Shown: positions 1 through 9,545 of the stretch, one piece after another | Numbering within the stretch: the stretch's first letter is position 1 | Layout: each line of letters begins with the position of its first letter | Assembly: GCF_900107255.1 (NCBI RefSeq) | Contig: NZ_FNPH01000005.1 | Span: forward strand, 248,001-312,000 | DNA length: 64,000 bases | Direction of reading: 5' to 3' | Source of the DNA: Micromonospora pattaloongensis | GTDB taxonomy: Bacteria; Actinomycetota; Actinomycetes; Mycobacteriales; Micromonosporaceae | Position numbers and translations under genes: made by a program | Notes under the pieces: generated by a model | What the model was told of the DNA's origin: nothing | What the model saw: the letters and a program-made list of their open reading frames with translations, nothing else | The model's database searches: none

Positions 1-171
1 GCGCCCGGCCCCCGGTTCGGCATCGACGGCACGCTGGAGCGCTTCCTCCGGTTGCCGTTCACGCTACCGGCCGCCGACCTGACCGACGCGGTGCAGCGGA
101 TCGCCGCGGTCCGCTACGACCTCGACCGGGCCGGCCGCCGCCAGTGGCGGGAACCGGCGGTCATCGCCTGA
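1..171 (+). CDS. C-terminal fragment of an aminotransferase-like (MocR/GntR-type) protein
   Basis: Only the last 56 codons are in the window. The reading frame opens at the window edge and ends in TGA at 169-171. The visible peptide contains FGIDGTLERFLRLPFTLP, which resembles the C-terminal end of PLP-dependent aminotransferases, particularly the aminotransferase half of MocR-type GntR regulators. The catalytic lysine and any DNA-binding domain lie upstream, so enzyme versus regulator cannot be decided here. It converges with the acyl-CoA synthetase across a shared hairpin. Confidence 0.6.
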   Translation, partial: APGPRFGIDGTLERFLRLPFTLPAADLTDAVQRIAAVRYDLDRAGRRQWREPAVIA

Positions 172-198
172 GGCGCGCGCTGGCCCGGTCGTGCCCGG

Positions 199-240
199 TC
201 AAGGAGTTGTGCACACGGCGATGGGTGCGCAACTCCTTGA
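199..240. terminator. Bidirectional hairpin terminator
   Basis: A 16-bp stem (199-214 with 225-240) that includes one G-T wobble encloses a 10-nt loop. It lies between the convergent ends of the aminotransferase fragment and the acyl-CoA synthetase gene. There is no T-tract, as is usual for actinobacterial hairpins. Confidence 0.65.
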
Positions 241-268
241 CCGACGGCACGGGCCCACCGGGCGGGCG

Positions 269-2095
269 TCAGATCTCGGCGAGGGTGCCGGCGTACATCT
301 GCTCGATCTCGTCGCGGAAGTTGGCCTCCACGCCACGCCGCTTGATCTTCAGCGACGGAGTCATCTCGCCGTCCTCGATCGTGAGGTCGCGCGGCAGGAT
401 CACGAACTTCTTGATCGTTTCCCAGCGGTTGAGCTTGCTGTTCAGCTCCGCGACGTAGCCCTCCACCATCGCGTTCGCCTCCGGCGACGCGACGATCTCG
501 GCGTACGACTTGCCCTCCAGCGGGCCGCCCGCGGCCCACCCGACGATCGCGTCCGGGTCGAGCGTGACCAGCATCGTGCAGTAGTTGCGGGCCTGACCGA
601 TCACGACCGCCTGCGAGGTGTACGGGCAGATCGCCTTGAACGTGCCCTCGATGTGCGACGGGGCGATGTACTTGCCGCCCGACGTCTTGACCAGGTCCTT
701 CTTCCGGTCGGTGATCTTCAGGAAGCCGTCGGCGTCGAGCTCGCCGATGTCGCCGGTGCGGAAGAACCCGTCCTCCGTGAACGCGTTGGCGGTCTCCTCG
801 GGCAGGTTGTGGTACCCGCGCATCACCGGCGCGCCCCGCAGCAGGATCTCGCCGTCGGAGTCGATGCGGCATTCGAGATCGCCGAGTGGCTGCCCGACCG
901 TGCCGATCTTCAGCTGTCCGGGTCGGTTGACGAAGTTCGCTGCGCTCGACTCGGTGAGGCCGTACCCCTCGGAGATCGGCAGGTTGGCGGCGGCGAAGAA
1001 CTCGCCGATCTCCTTGCTCAGCGGCGCGGCGCCGGAGACCAGGATCCGGATCCGGCCGCCGAGACGCGCCTGCAGCTTGCTGAACACCAGCTTCTCGGCC
1101 AGCCCGTACCGGAGCTTGAGACCGAACGGCAGCGGCCGGCCCGCCTGCTCCAGCGCCACCTTCTCCTTGCCGACGCGGACCGCCCAGGCGAAAATCTTCG
1201 CCTTCGCGCCGCCCTCGCCCTGCGCGTTGGTGACGACCTTGTTGTAGACCTTCTCGAACACCCGCGGCGCCGCGCACATCAGGGTCGGGCGCACCACGCC
1301 GAGCAGGTCGATCAGCTTGTCGACCCGCCCGTCGACGTACGTCGGCAGGCCGACGTGGATGATGCCGCAGACCAGCGTCTTGCCGAACGAATGTGACAGC
1401 GGCAGCCACAGGTACTGCAGGTCGTCCGCGCGCATGATGCCGAGGTCGGCCTGCGCGACCGCCTCCCAGCACCAGCCCCCGTGCAGCAGTTCGACCCCCT
1501 TGGGTCGACCGGTCGTGCCGGAGGTGTAGATCAACGTGGCGAGCCGCTCCGGCCCGATCTCCTTCGCGATGTTGTCGATCATGTCCGGCTCGGCGGCGAG
1601 CGCCTCCGTCCCACGCGCCTCCAGCTCGGCGAGCGTGAGCTGCGGGGGGTTCGCGGCCGGGTCGGCCGCGCCGTCGATGACCACGACGTGGGTCAGCGCG
1701 GGCAGCTCGGCGCCCGAGATCTTCGCTGCCTGCGTCGGGTTCTCCGCGATCAGGACCTTCGAGCCGGAGTCGGCGATGATGAAACAGGCCTCCTCCGGCT
1801 CCGTCGTGGGGTAGACCGTCGTGGTCGCGCCGCCCGCGCACATGACGCCGAGGTCGGCGACGATCCAGTCGAGCCGGGTGTTGGCCAGGATGGCCACCCG
1901 GTCCTCGTCGCCGATCCCCAGGCCGCGCAGTCCGGCCGCGATCGCCTTGGCCCGCTGACCGACCTGCGCCCAGGTGAGCCAGACCGGTCCGGAGTCGTCG
2001 GGCGCGGGGTGCGCGAACGCGTCGCTGTCGGGCGACGCCGCCACGCGCTGCAGAAACATGTCCGGAATAGACCGGTATGGAACATCGAGAGCCAT
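269..2095 (-). CDS. Long-chain fatty acyl-CoA synthetase (AMP-binding, FadD15-like)
   Basis: Predicted to activate fatty acids to acyl-CoA through an acyl-adenylate, for lipid synthesis or beta-oxidation. The 608-aa protein has the adenylate-forming P-loop LIYTSGTTGRPKGV, the GYGLTESSA motif, and a C-terminal FRTGDIGELDADG...ITDRKKDLVKTSGGKYI stretch holding the hinge and catalytic lysine. The long insertions match the LACS subfamily. The ATG at 2093-2095 (MALDVPYRS) was chosen because GGAGG lies about 10 nt upstream. The frame stays open much further upstream, but that part is non-coding in character. Chain-length preference cannot be read from sequence. It appears monocistronic. Confidence 0.92.
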   Translation of the reverse strand: MALDVPYRSIPDMFLQRVAASPDSDAFAHPAPDDSGPVWLTWAQVGQRAKAIAAGLRGLGIGDEDRVAILANTRLDWIVADLGVMCAGGATTTVYPTTEPEEACFIIADSGSKVLIAENPTQAAKISGAELPALTHVVVIDGAADPAANPPQLTLAELEARGTEALAAEPDMIDNIAKEIGPERLATLIYTSGTTGRPKGVELLHGGWCWEAVAQADLGIMRADDLQYLWLPLSHSFGKTLVCGIIHVGLPTYVDGRVDKLIDLLGVVRPTLMCAAPRVFEKVYNKVVTNAQGEGGAKAKIFAWAVRVGKEKVALEQAGRPLPFGLKLRYGLAEKLVFSKLQARLGGRIRILVSGAAPLSKEIGEFFAAANLPISEGYGLTESSAANFVNRPGQLKIGTVGQPLGDLECRIDSDGEILLRGAPVMRGYHNLPEETANAFTEDGFFRTGDIGELDADGFLKITDRKKDLVKTSGGKYIAPSHIEGTFKAICPYTSQAVVIGQARNYCTMLVTLDPDAIVGWAAGGPLEGKSYAEIVASPEANAMVEGYVAELNSKLNRWETIKKFVILPRDLTIEDGEMTPSLKIKRRGVEANFRDEIEQMYAGTLAEI

Positions 2096-2377
2096 CGGGA
2101 GAGCCGCCTCCGGGGTTATGTGCTCGTGACCGCCGTCACGTATTCGTGTTACCGAAGAGTATTGCCAGGCGGCCGCTTCGGCTAGAGGGGACTCGCCCTG
2201 GGCTGCGGGAACGGGCCCCGCAGCGGCGCGCGACCCCGGCTCGCGGCCGCGGTATGGGGAGATCGATATAGAAGATAGTCGAGCGCTCCTGCCTACGATC
2301 CCGTCCATCGGTTTCCGGCTTTCCGCCCCGGGCGCAACCCGGCAGGCGGGACCGGAATGAGGGGAGGAGGGATCCAC

Positions 2378-3595
<1,218 letters not shown>

Positions 3596-3608
3596 CCATC
3601 GCGACACG

Positions 3609-3641
3609 GGTCCCCGGGCGCCACCCCCGCGCCCGGGGACC
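3609..3641 (+). terminator. Hairpin terminator after the subtilisin gene
   Basis: A perfect 13-bp stem (3609-3621 with 3629-3641) with a 7-nt loop begins 14 nt after the protease stop codon and is followed by a short pyrimidine stretch. Confidence 0.85.
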
Positions 3642-3673
3642 TTCGCTGTCCGCACCGCGGTGCCGCGTTGCCG

Positions 3674-4000
3674 CTAGGCCGGCGCGACCCGTGGGCCGGC
3701 AGTCCGTGCGGCCGCGCCCCGGCCGGCACGACCTCGGGACCGCGCCCGAGCCGCACGGAGAGCCGGAACCGGTGCTCCCCGCCGACGCGCCGCGGCCCGA
3801 ACGCCACGTGCGTGCCGGGCCGCAGCTCGAGGTCGGCGAGGAAGTCGGCGGCGCCGGCGGTGACCAGCTCGGCCGGCACCCGTGCGGCGAGCCCCAGCGC
3901 GCCGGCGAGTCGGGCCGCGCGGGCGGTCTGATCCGGCCAGACATACGCCCGCAGCCAGCGCGCCGTCGGCGGCCAGCGGGTCGATCGGGGCGAGGTCGCG
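3674..4000 (-). pseudogene. Decayed DUF2332-family gene remnant
   Basis: The minus strand encodes recognisable DUF2332 segments split between frames. The piece DLAPIDPLAADG reads in one frame (about 4000-3962). It continues as RWLRAYVWPDQTARAARL only after a one-base shift near 3961. A C-terminal piece ending ARPHGLPAH reads through to about 3690. The segment after LRPGTHVAF lacks the middle of the family (the usual conserved His-containing block), and most of the N-terminus is absent. No start codon or RBS gives a full protein. I read it as a gene broken by a frameshift and an internal deletion. The family's function is unknown. Confidence 0.65.
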
Positions 4001-4023
4001 TGGTGCCCCGGACCGGAGTATCC

Positions 4024-4254
4024 CGGAAAATTTCCGAGAGTTGCCCCGATGGTCGCCGCGCCGCGGCCCCCGGCTGACCAGCTCGGGAGATGTCGGTCGA
4101 CCGGAACGCGGGTGCCAGGCACGCGGAACCGGTGTGTTGTGCATCTCCGCACTTCCATCGATACTTTCAAATGTTCCGGCCCGGTGCCCGCGGCGTCGCG
4201 CCGGAGGAGGCCCGTCGTGTGCGCAGGAGTCGTGTGCGCAGGAAGGAAGCGATC
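4024..4254 (+). promoter_or_regulatory. Upstream region of the esterase gene with palindrome and AT-rich stretch
   Basis: This lies between the DUF2332 remnant and the esterase start. It holds a 13-bp palindrome of six-base arms around a central A at 4024-4036 (CGGAAAATTTCCG) and an AT-richer stretch at 4158-4175 (CGATACTTTCAAATGTTC). Such motifs often sit upstream of actinobacterial polysaccharide-degrading genes as regulator sites, but no regulator can be assigned from sequence. Confidence 0.35.
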
Positions 4255-5541
4255 ATGAAGATCCTGAGACGCGCTCTCGGCGCGTTGTGCGCCGCGGTCG
4301 TGTTCGCCGCGACGGCGGTGGCGTTCGCGCCGTCGGCGTCGGCGGCCACGTTGACCGAGGTGACCAACTTCGGCACCAATCCGAGCAACCTGCGGATGCA
4401 CCTGTACGTGCCCGATCGCGTCGCCGCCCGGCCGGCGATCCTGGTCGCGGTGCACTACTGCACCGGCACCGGCCCCGCCTTCTACTCCGGCACCCAGTTC
4501 GCCTCGCTCGCCGACCGGTACGGGTACATCGTCATCTACCCGTCCGCGACCCGCAGCGGGCAGTGCTTCGACGTCTACTCGCCGCAGGCGCTGCGGCGCG
4601 ACGGCGGCAGCGACCCGGTCTCGATCATGTCGATGGTCCGGTACGTCCAACAGCGGTACAACGCCGACCCGGCGCGGATCTTCGCCACCGGTTCCTCCTC
4701 CGGCGCCATGATGACCAACGTCCTGCTCGGCAACTACCCGGACGTCTTCGCCGCCGGCGCCGCCTTCGCGGGCGTGCCGCACAGCTGCTTCGCCACCACC
4801 GGCGGGTCCACCTGGAACAGCGAGTGCGCCAACGGCCAGGTGATCAGGAGCGCCCAGGAGTGGGGGAACCTCGTCCGCGCCGCGTACCCCGGCTACAGCG
4901 GCCGCTACCCGCGGATGCAGCTCTGGCACGGCACGAACGACGAGACGCTGCGCTACCCCAATTTCGGGGAAGAGATCAAACAATGGACGAACGTGCACGG
5001 GCTGAGCCAGACGCCGACGTACACCGACACGCCGCAGTCCGGCTACACCCGCACCCGGTACGGCGGCAGCGGGCCGACGGCCCCGGTCGAGGCGATCAGC
5101 ATGCAGGGGGTTTCGCACAACCTGCCCATCAACGCCGCCGAGGCGATCCGGTTCTTCGGGCTCGACTCGACGACCCCGCCGACCAACCCGCCCACGAACC
5201 CGCCGACCAACCCGCCGACGGGTGGCTGCACCGTCACCTACACCGCGAACAGCTGGACCGGCGGCTTCACCGGCAACGTCCGCGTCGTCAACAACGGCAC
5301 GGCCGCGATCAACGGGTGGACGCTGACCTTCACGTTCGGCGCCGGCCAGACCGTCACGTCGGCCTGGAACGCCACCGTCACCCAGTCGGGCAGCCAGGTC
5401 ACCGCCCGGAACGTGGCCTACAACGGCGGCATCCCCGCCAACGGCGGCGCGCAGAGCTTCGGTTTCCAGGGCAGCCACAGCGGAAACAACCCGGCGCCCA
5501 CCGGGTTCAGCCTCAACGGCACCGCCTGCCGGATCGGCTGA
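4255..5541 (+). CDS. Secreted CE1-type PHB-depolymerase/acetylxylan esterase-like enzyme with C-terminal CBM2
   Basis: 428 aa. A signal peptide (about 1-31, ending PSASAA) precedes an alpha/beta-hydrolase of the PHB depolymerase/feruloyl-acetylxylan esterase family. The nucleophile elbow is GSSSG, with Ser148. A Pro/Thr linker made of repeated TNPP units (about 305-322) joins a family 2 carbohydrate-binding module (about 323-428) that has the typical WxGGFxGxVxVxN start and paired terminal cysteines. CBM2 domains bind cellulose or xylan, so the likely role is removing ester groups from plant cell-wall polysaccharide rather than degrading PHB. The ATG at 4255 follows the purine stretch GGAAGGAAG. 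Exact substrate is not determinable. Confidence 0.88.
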   Translation: MKILRRALGALCAAVVFAATAVAFAPSASAATLTEVTNFGTNPSNLRMHLYVPDRVAARPAILVAVHYCTGTGPAFYSGTQFASLADRYGYIVIYPSATRSGQCFDVYSPQALRRDGGSDPVSIMSMVRYVQQRYNADPARIFATGSSSGAMMTNVLLGNYPDVFAAGAAFAGVPHSCFATTGGSTWNSECANGQVIRSAQEWGNLVRAAYPGYSGRYPRMQLWHGTNDETLRYPNFGEEIKQWTNVHGLSQTPTYTDTPQSGYTRTRYGGSGPTAPVEAISMQGVSHNLPINAAEAIRFFGLDSTTPPTNPPTNPPTNPPTGGCTVTYTANSWTGGFTGNVRVVNNGTAAINGWTLTFTFGAGQTVTSAWNATVTQSGSQVTARNVAYNGGIPANGGAQSFGFQGSHSGNNPAPTGFSLNGTACRIG

Positions 5542-5544
5542 CGC

Positions 5545-5587
5545 GCGCGCGTTCCGGGTGCGGCCGAGCCGCACCCGGAACGCGCGC
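5545..5587. terminator. Bidirectional 19-bp hairpin terminator
   Basis: A perfect 19-bp stem (5545-5563 with 5569-5587) with a 5-nt loop sits between the convergent esterase and PepSY genes. Its length and position fit a shared terminator. Confidence 0.88.
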
Positions 5588-5601
5588 ATGACGCCGGCCG
5601 G

Positions 5602-6126
5602 TCAGTCGTCGTCGCCGCCGCGGTGGCCGCCCTTGTCGTCGTACCCGCGGTCGTCGCTCGTGCCGGCGGGGCGCTGGCCGCCCTTGTCGTCGTACCCGCG
5701 GTCGTCGCTCGTGCCGGCGGGGCGCTGGCCGCCCTTGTCGTCGCGGCCCCGATCGTCACCGCCGCTGCGTCCGTCCCGGCCGGACGCCTTGACGATGTCG
5801 CCCGTCGCCACGTCGACGTACACGTCGTGGCGCGCGCCCCCGCTCATCACCCGCACGTGCCACGCCGGCCGGCCGTGCTCGACCTCCCGCTCCACCTTCA
5901 CGACGTCGCCGCCCCCCACGCGGGCGAGCGCGATCTCGGCGGCGCGCCGCCGATCGACCCCGTCGGGCGCCGCCGCCGAGGTCGCCCCGTCGTCCGCCGC
6001 CGGCGCTGTCGCGGCGCTGCTCGCTGACGGAAGCACCTCGCTGGCGGTCGCGCCGAGCGCGGTGCCGGTGGCGGCCAGCGCGGCCACGCCACCCATGACG
6101 AGTACGACCAAAGTCCTGCGCTTCAT
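5602..6126 (-). CDS. Exported PepSY-domain protein with Asp/Gly-rich tandem-repeat tail
   Basis: 174 aa. An N-terminal signal or anchor (about 1-27) is followed by a single PepSY domain (about 58-118; RRRAAEIALARVGGG ... DVYVDVATGDIV). The highly charged tail contains a 17-residue unit, DDKGGQRPAGTSDDRGY, twice and then partially. PepSY domains are thought to inhibit peptidases or to sense at the envelope. The start at 6126 has AGGAGG just upstream. It lies downstream of the two-component system on the same strand, separated by 112 bp, and may be its target. The tail could bind divalent cations; that is inference. Confidence 0.75.
   Translation of the reverse strand: MKRRTLVVLVMGGVAALAATGTALGATASEVLPSASSAATAPAADDGATSAAAPDGVDRRRAAEIALARVGGGDVVKVEREVEHGRPAWHVRVMSGGARHDVYVDVATGDIVKASGRDGRSGGDDRGRDDKGGQRPAGTSDDRGYDDKGGQRPAGTSDDRGYDDKGGHRGGDDD
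5625..5750. repeat. In-frame 51-bp tandem repeat inside the PepSY gene
   Basis: Repeat units begin at 5625, 5676 and 5727, spaced exactly 51 bp. The first two are essentially identical and the third is partial. The period is a multiple of three, so copy-number change would leave the frame intact. Confidence 0.9.
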
Positions 6127-6238
6127 TACGTACCTCCTGTTGGCTCCTGTGGACACGTCCACACTCGCCGCACCGCCGATAGCGCCGCGCTGTCCCACCC
6201 CTAACTCGGGGTTAAGACCCCACCGCGGGCGGGACGGG

Positions 6239-7501
6239 TCAGGGGGGTGGGGCCAGGTGGAGGGTGACGATGGCGCCGCCGGTGGGGGCGGTGGACAGGC
6301 GCAGGTCGCCGCCGTTGGTGCGGGCGGCGCGGCGGGCGATGTCCAGTCCCAGGCCCGTGGAGCGGGTGCTGGCGCCCCGGTGGGCCGCCCCGACCGGCAG
6401 ACCGGGACCCTCGTCGGCGATCGTGAGCACCGCGCCGCCGCCGGGGACCGCGGCGAGCGAGACCGCGAAGGCGGTGCCGTCGGGGGTGTGCGCGAAGACG
6501 TTGCCGAGCAACGCGTCGGCGGCGGCGGCGAGTTCGTCGTCGGCGACCGCGACCGGCAGCGGGCCGGGATCGAGGTCGAGCCGGAGCGTACGTCCGGTGT
6601 CCTCGGCGAGCACCGACCAGAACGCCACCCGGTCGCGCACCACGGCGGCCGCGTCACCCGGACCGGTCGGTGCCGCGCCACGGCGTCGCGCCTGCTGGAT
6701 CAGGCCGGTCACGGCGCGCTCGACCGCGTCCACCCCGGCAGTGATCCGCGCGGCGTCCGCCGGCTCGGCCAGCGATTCGGCCTCCAGCCGCAGCGCGGTC
6801 AGCGGCGTGCGCAGCCGGTGCGACAGGTCGGCGACCTGCTCCCGCTCCTCGCGCAGCAGCTCCTGGATCCGCCCGGCGAGCTGGTTGAGCGCGGCGGCGA
6901 CGTCCCGCACCTCGGGCGGCCCGGCCGGGCGGGCGCGGGCGGTCAGCTCGGCGCGGGCCAGCCGGTGCGAGACCGCCGAGAGCTCGGTGATCGGGGCGAC
7001 GAGCCGGCGGGCGAGCCGGTCGGCGACGAGCAGCCCCAGCAGCACCAGGGCGAGGCCGAGCCCGGCGAGGAGCAGCCAGGCGCGGGTGACGCCGCGGCTC
7101 AGCTCCGCTGTGGACACGACCGTCCGGATCACCGCGGTGCCGTCGGGCCGTCCCTGCACCGCCACCACGATCTCGCGTCCCTGCGGCGAGACGGCCGTCA
7201 GGCTGCGGCCGCGGGCGGCGAGCTCGACCGCCGGGGTACGGGCGGCCGGGGTGCCCAGCACGCTGCCGTCGGGCAGGTACACGGTGAGCGGGCGGGTCGC
7301 GGCCGCCTGCTCGATGGTCAGCCGCAGCGTGGTCGGGTCCGCGGTGCCGACCACCGAGACGATCGCCTGGACGTCGGCGGTGGCGGCCACCACCGCGCGG
7401 TCCTGGGCGACCGTGCGGACCAGCAGCGCCAGCGGCACCAGGAACGCCACCAGCACCAGGCAGGTGGTGGCCGCGACCAGCAGCGTGAGCCGGCGCCTCA
7501 C
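6239..7501 (-). CDS. Two-component sensor histidine kinase
   Basis: 420 aa. TM1 is at about 7-29, an extracytoplasmic sensor region at about 30-140, and TM2 at about 141-160. A HAMP domain (about 161-215) follows, then HisKA with phospho-acceptor His228 (LSHRLRTPL). The HATPase_c domain has an N-box-like GNVFAHTP, G1 DEGPGLP and G2 STGLGLDIA. It phosphorylates the response regulator encoded just upstream; the two genes overlap by 4 bp. The sensed signal is unknown. The N-box Asn is followed by FAH, a mild departure from the usual NAxxH spacing that is common in actinobacterial PrrB/CseC-like kinases. Confidence 0.92.
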   Translation of the reverse strand: MRRRLTLLVAATTCLVLVAFLVPLALLVRTVAQDRAVVAATADVQAIVSVVGTADPTTLRLTIEQAAATRPLTVYLPDGSVLGTPAARTPAVELAARGRSLTAVSPQGREIVVAVQGRPDGTAVIRTVVSTAELSRGVTRAWLLLAGLGLALVLLGLLVADRLARRLVAPITELSAVSHRLARAELTARARPAGPPEVRDVAAALNQLAGRIQELLREEREQVADLSHRLRTPLTALRLEAESLAEPADAARITAGVDAVERAVTGLIQQARRRGAAPTGPGDAAAVVRDRVAFWSVLAEDTGRTLRLDLDPGPLPVAVADDELAAAADALLGNVFAHTPDGTAFAVSLAAVPGGGAVLTIADEGPGLPVGAAHRGASTRSTGLGLDIARRAARTNGGDLRLSTAPTGGAIVTLHLAPPP

Positions 7502-8187
7502 CGGGGCTGTCCCGGTGCGTCGAGCCGCACCCCGACGCCGCGGATCGTGTGCAGGTAGCGCGGCTCCTGCGCGGTCTCGCCGAGCTTGCGCCGCAACCAG
7601 GACAGGTGCACGTCGACGGTCTTGTCCGCGCCGCCGTACGGCACCTGCCAGACCTCGGTGAGCAGCTCGCGCTTCGTCACCACCCGGCCGGCGCGGGCGG
7701 CGAGGTGATGCAGCAGGTCGAACTCGCGCGGCGTCAGGTCGAGCGCGACGCCGGCGAGGCTGGCGCGGCGGCCGCGGGGGTCGATCCGCAGCTCGCCCAC
7801 GATGACGGTCTGATCGGGCTCGTCGGGCGCCCCCCGGCGGAGCACCGCCCGCACCCGGGCGTCGAGTTGGGCGGCGGTGAAGGGCTTCACCACGTAGTCG
7901 TCGGCCCCGCCGTCCAACCCCCGGACGATCTCGGCCTCGTCGTCGCGCGCGGTCGCGATGATGACCGGCACGGCGCTGACCGCGCGCAGCATCCGCAACA
8001 GCTCCAGACCGTCCAGGTCGGGCAGTCCGAGGTCGAGTACGACCAGATCCGGGCGCTCGTCCAGCGCGCTCTGCAGGCCGCTCATCGCGGTGTGCGCGGC
8101 CGCGACCGCGTGGCCGCGCTCGCGCAACGCCCGGATCAACGGGGTGCGGATGGCGAGGTCGTCCTCGATGAGCAACAGGCGGGGCAC
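7498..8187 (-). CDS. OmpR/PhoB-family response regulator
   Basis: 229 aa. The receiver domain has the acidic pair EDD (8-10), phospho-acceptor Asp52 (VVLDLGLPD) and Lys101 (VVKPF). A winged-helix Trans_reg_C domain occupies about 128-225 and ends IRGVGVRLD. It is the transcriptional partner of the adjacent kinase. The GTG start at 8185-8187 has no clear Shine-Dalgarno. A TACGGT hexamer lies 7 nt upstream, which suggests a leaderless transcript. Likely targets are its own operon, the PepSY gene and the divergent small membrane gene. Confidence 0.93.
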   Translation of the reverse strand: MPRLLLIEDDLAIRTPLIRALRERGHAVAAAHTAMSGLQSALDERPDLVVLDLGLPDLDGLELLRMLRAVSAVPVIIATARDDEAEIVRGLDGGADDYVVKPFTAAQLDARVRAVLRRGAPDEPDQTVIVGELRIDPRGRRASLAGVALDLTPREFDLLHHLAARAGRVVTKRELLTEVWQVPYGGADKTVDVHLSWLRRKLGETAQEPRYLHTIRGVGVRLDAPGQPR

Positions 8188-8194
8188 AGCACGG

Positions 8195-8200
8195 ACCGTA
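8195..8200 (-). promoter_or_regulatory. Predicted -10 element giving leaderless mRNA of the response regulator
   Basis: TACGGT on the minus strand ends 7 nt before the GTG start at 8187, which puts the expected transcription start at or next to the start codon. No convincing -35 was seen. Confidence 0.45.
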
Positions 8201-8291
8201 TCGCGTTCGTCCGGCGCGACCAGCGTCTCTTTACCGCGTTTTAGGGTGCCGGGGCGCTCGCCTTAACCCGTGAGGGGGGATAGTCGGGGGC

Positions 8292-8774
8292 ATGACTCGG
8301 CGTGGGCTGTTCACCGTCGCCGGCTGGCTGGCCGCCGCGGTCGCGGCGACGCTGGTCGGACTGGCCGCCGTCCGCCTCATCGGCGCCGGCATCACCGGCG
8401 ACGCCAGCGGCGAGCTGCTCACCGCGGAGCAGGTCGCCGAGGCGCTCGCCGCCGCGTCGCCCACCGCCGCGCCCGCGCCGGCCACCGCGGCCCCACCGAC
8501 CACCGCGGCCTCACCGACCAGCGCGGCGTCGCCGTCGCCGGACCCGGCCCGGGCGGCGGTGTCCACCCCGGGCGGCACGGTCGTCGCCGCGTGCGCGAAC
8601 GGGCTGGTCCAGCTGCTGTCCTGGTCGCCGGCGTCCGGCTACGCGGGCTCCCATGCGGAGCCGGGGCCGGAGCGCCGGGCCAGGGTGCGGTTCGAGGGCG
8701 CGGAGCGGAAGGTCGACGTGGAGGTGGTCTGCGACGCCGGGCGGCCGGTGGCGTCGTGGAAGTCCGACGGGTAG
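8292..8774 (+). CDS. Membrane-anchored hypothetical protein with Ala/Pro/Thr-rich linker
   Basis: 160 aa, family not recognised. One hydrophobic segment (about 8-32) could be a signal anchor. It is followed by a low-complexity Ala/Pro/Ser/Thr linker (about 50-90) and a small C-terminal domain with two cysteines (VVAACANG and VEVVCDAG) that could form a disulfide outside the cell. A purine-rich GTGAGGGGG precedes the ATG by about 12 nt. It is divergent from the two-component operon, which suggests co-regulation or a role in that signalling. Confidence 0.65.
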   Translation: MTRRGLFTVAGWLAAAVAATLVGLAAVRLIGAGITGDASGELLTAEQVAEALAAASPTAAPAPATAAPPTTAASPTSAASPSPDPARAAVSTPGGTVVAACANGLVQLLSWSPASGYAGSHAEPGPERRARVRFEGAERKVDVEVVCDAGRPVASWKSDG

Positions 8775-8784
8775 CCGCCGGCGC

Positions 8785-9414
8785 CTAGAGGCCGAGCGGC
8801 GCCGTGCGGAGTCGCTCCGCCAGCGCCGGCGTCCCGTCCAGGTGCACGCGGGCCGCGGACTGCCGCCCGCTGAGGAAGATCACGAGCTCGGCGGGGGCGC
8901 CCTCCAGGCGCAGCGGCTCGCCGCCGGCGCCGGCCCTGACCTCGCCGAAGCCGACGGCCTGGATGAGCAGGGCGGCCGGGAAGCGCCGCAGCCGCAGCCG
9001 GGCCAGCAGCGACGCGGGCTTCCAGAGCGCGGCCTGCTGGCCGGGCGGCAGCTCCCGTGGCCGCCAGTCGGGCCGCGCCCGCCGTACGTCCTCGTGATGG
9101 ATGAAGAACTCCAGCGTGTTGGCGGGCCCGTCGGTGAGCGGGTTGCCCAGCGGACTCCACCACGGCGGGCGTCGGAGCTGGTCGATGAGGCGCGGGTACG
9201 GTTGCGCGGCCGCCGCCTGTCGGACCCGCTCGGTATAACGGCTCAGTGAGGGCAGCCGCAGCCCGGGCAGCGCGTCGGGCCGGCGCTCCCGCACGACCAG
9301 ATGCGCGGCGAGGTCGCGCGCCGTCCACCCCGCGTTGAGGGTGGGGGCGTCGGGGCCGACGGTGAGGAACAGGTCGGCGAGTTCCCGGCGTTCCGTCTGT
9401 GCGTACCGAGCCAT
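8785..9414 (-). CDS. TIGR03085-family (mycothiol-dependent maleylpyruvate isomerase-like/DinB-fold) protein
   Basis: 209 aa. The N-terminal four-helix part has the metal-binding-type WTARDLAAHLVVRERRPD segment and a central FFIHHEDVRRA. This matches the actinobacterial TIGR03085 family, related to mycothiol-dependent enzymes and DinB-fold metalloproteins. The reaction is unknown; family knowledge points to a thiol-linked transferase or isomerase. The frame runs 8785-9414 with a CTA (TAG) stop. It is convergent with the small membrane gene, 10 bp away. Confidence 0.8.
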   Translation of the reverse strand: MARYAQTERRELADLFLTVGPDAPTLNAGWTARDLAAHLVVRERRPDALPGLRLPSLSRYTERVRQAAAAQPYPRLIDQLRRPPWWSPLGNPLTDGPANTLEFFIHHEDVRRARPDWRPRELPPGQQAALWKPASLLARLRLRRFPAALLIQAVGFGEVRAGAGGEPLRLEGAPAELVIFLSGRQSAARVHLDGTPALAERLRTAPLGL

Positions 9415-9545
9415 GCGTCGATCCTAGGCGCGCGAGGCGGTCGCGTGGAGGGCGTGGCGGCCGACACAGTCGCGATCGGGTCGTCGCCGGGGATGCCGAT
9501 CGGTAAGGATGAGGATGACGACCAAGGCTTACGGCGGGGGAGAGT

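Noticed and set aside
2357-2377. Upstream ATG of the subtilisin gene
   Set aside because: The Shine-Dalgarno sequence lies after this ATG, so the ATG at 2378 is the start.
5625-5750. Regularly spaced repeats as a CRISPR array
   Set aside because: The 51-bp units are contiguous without variable spacers and lie in frame inside a coding sequence.
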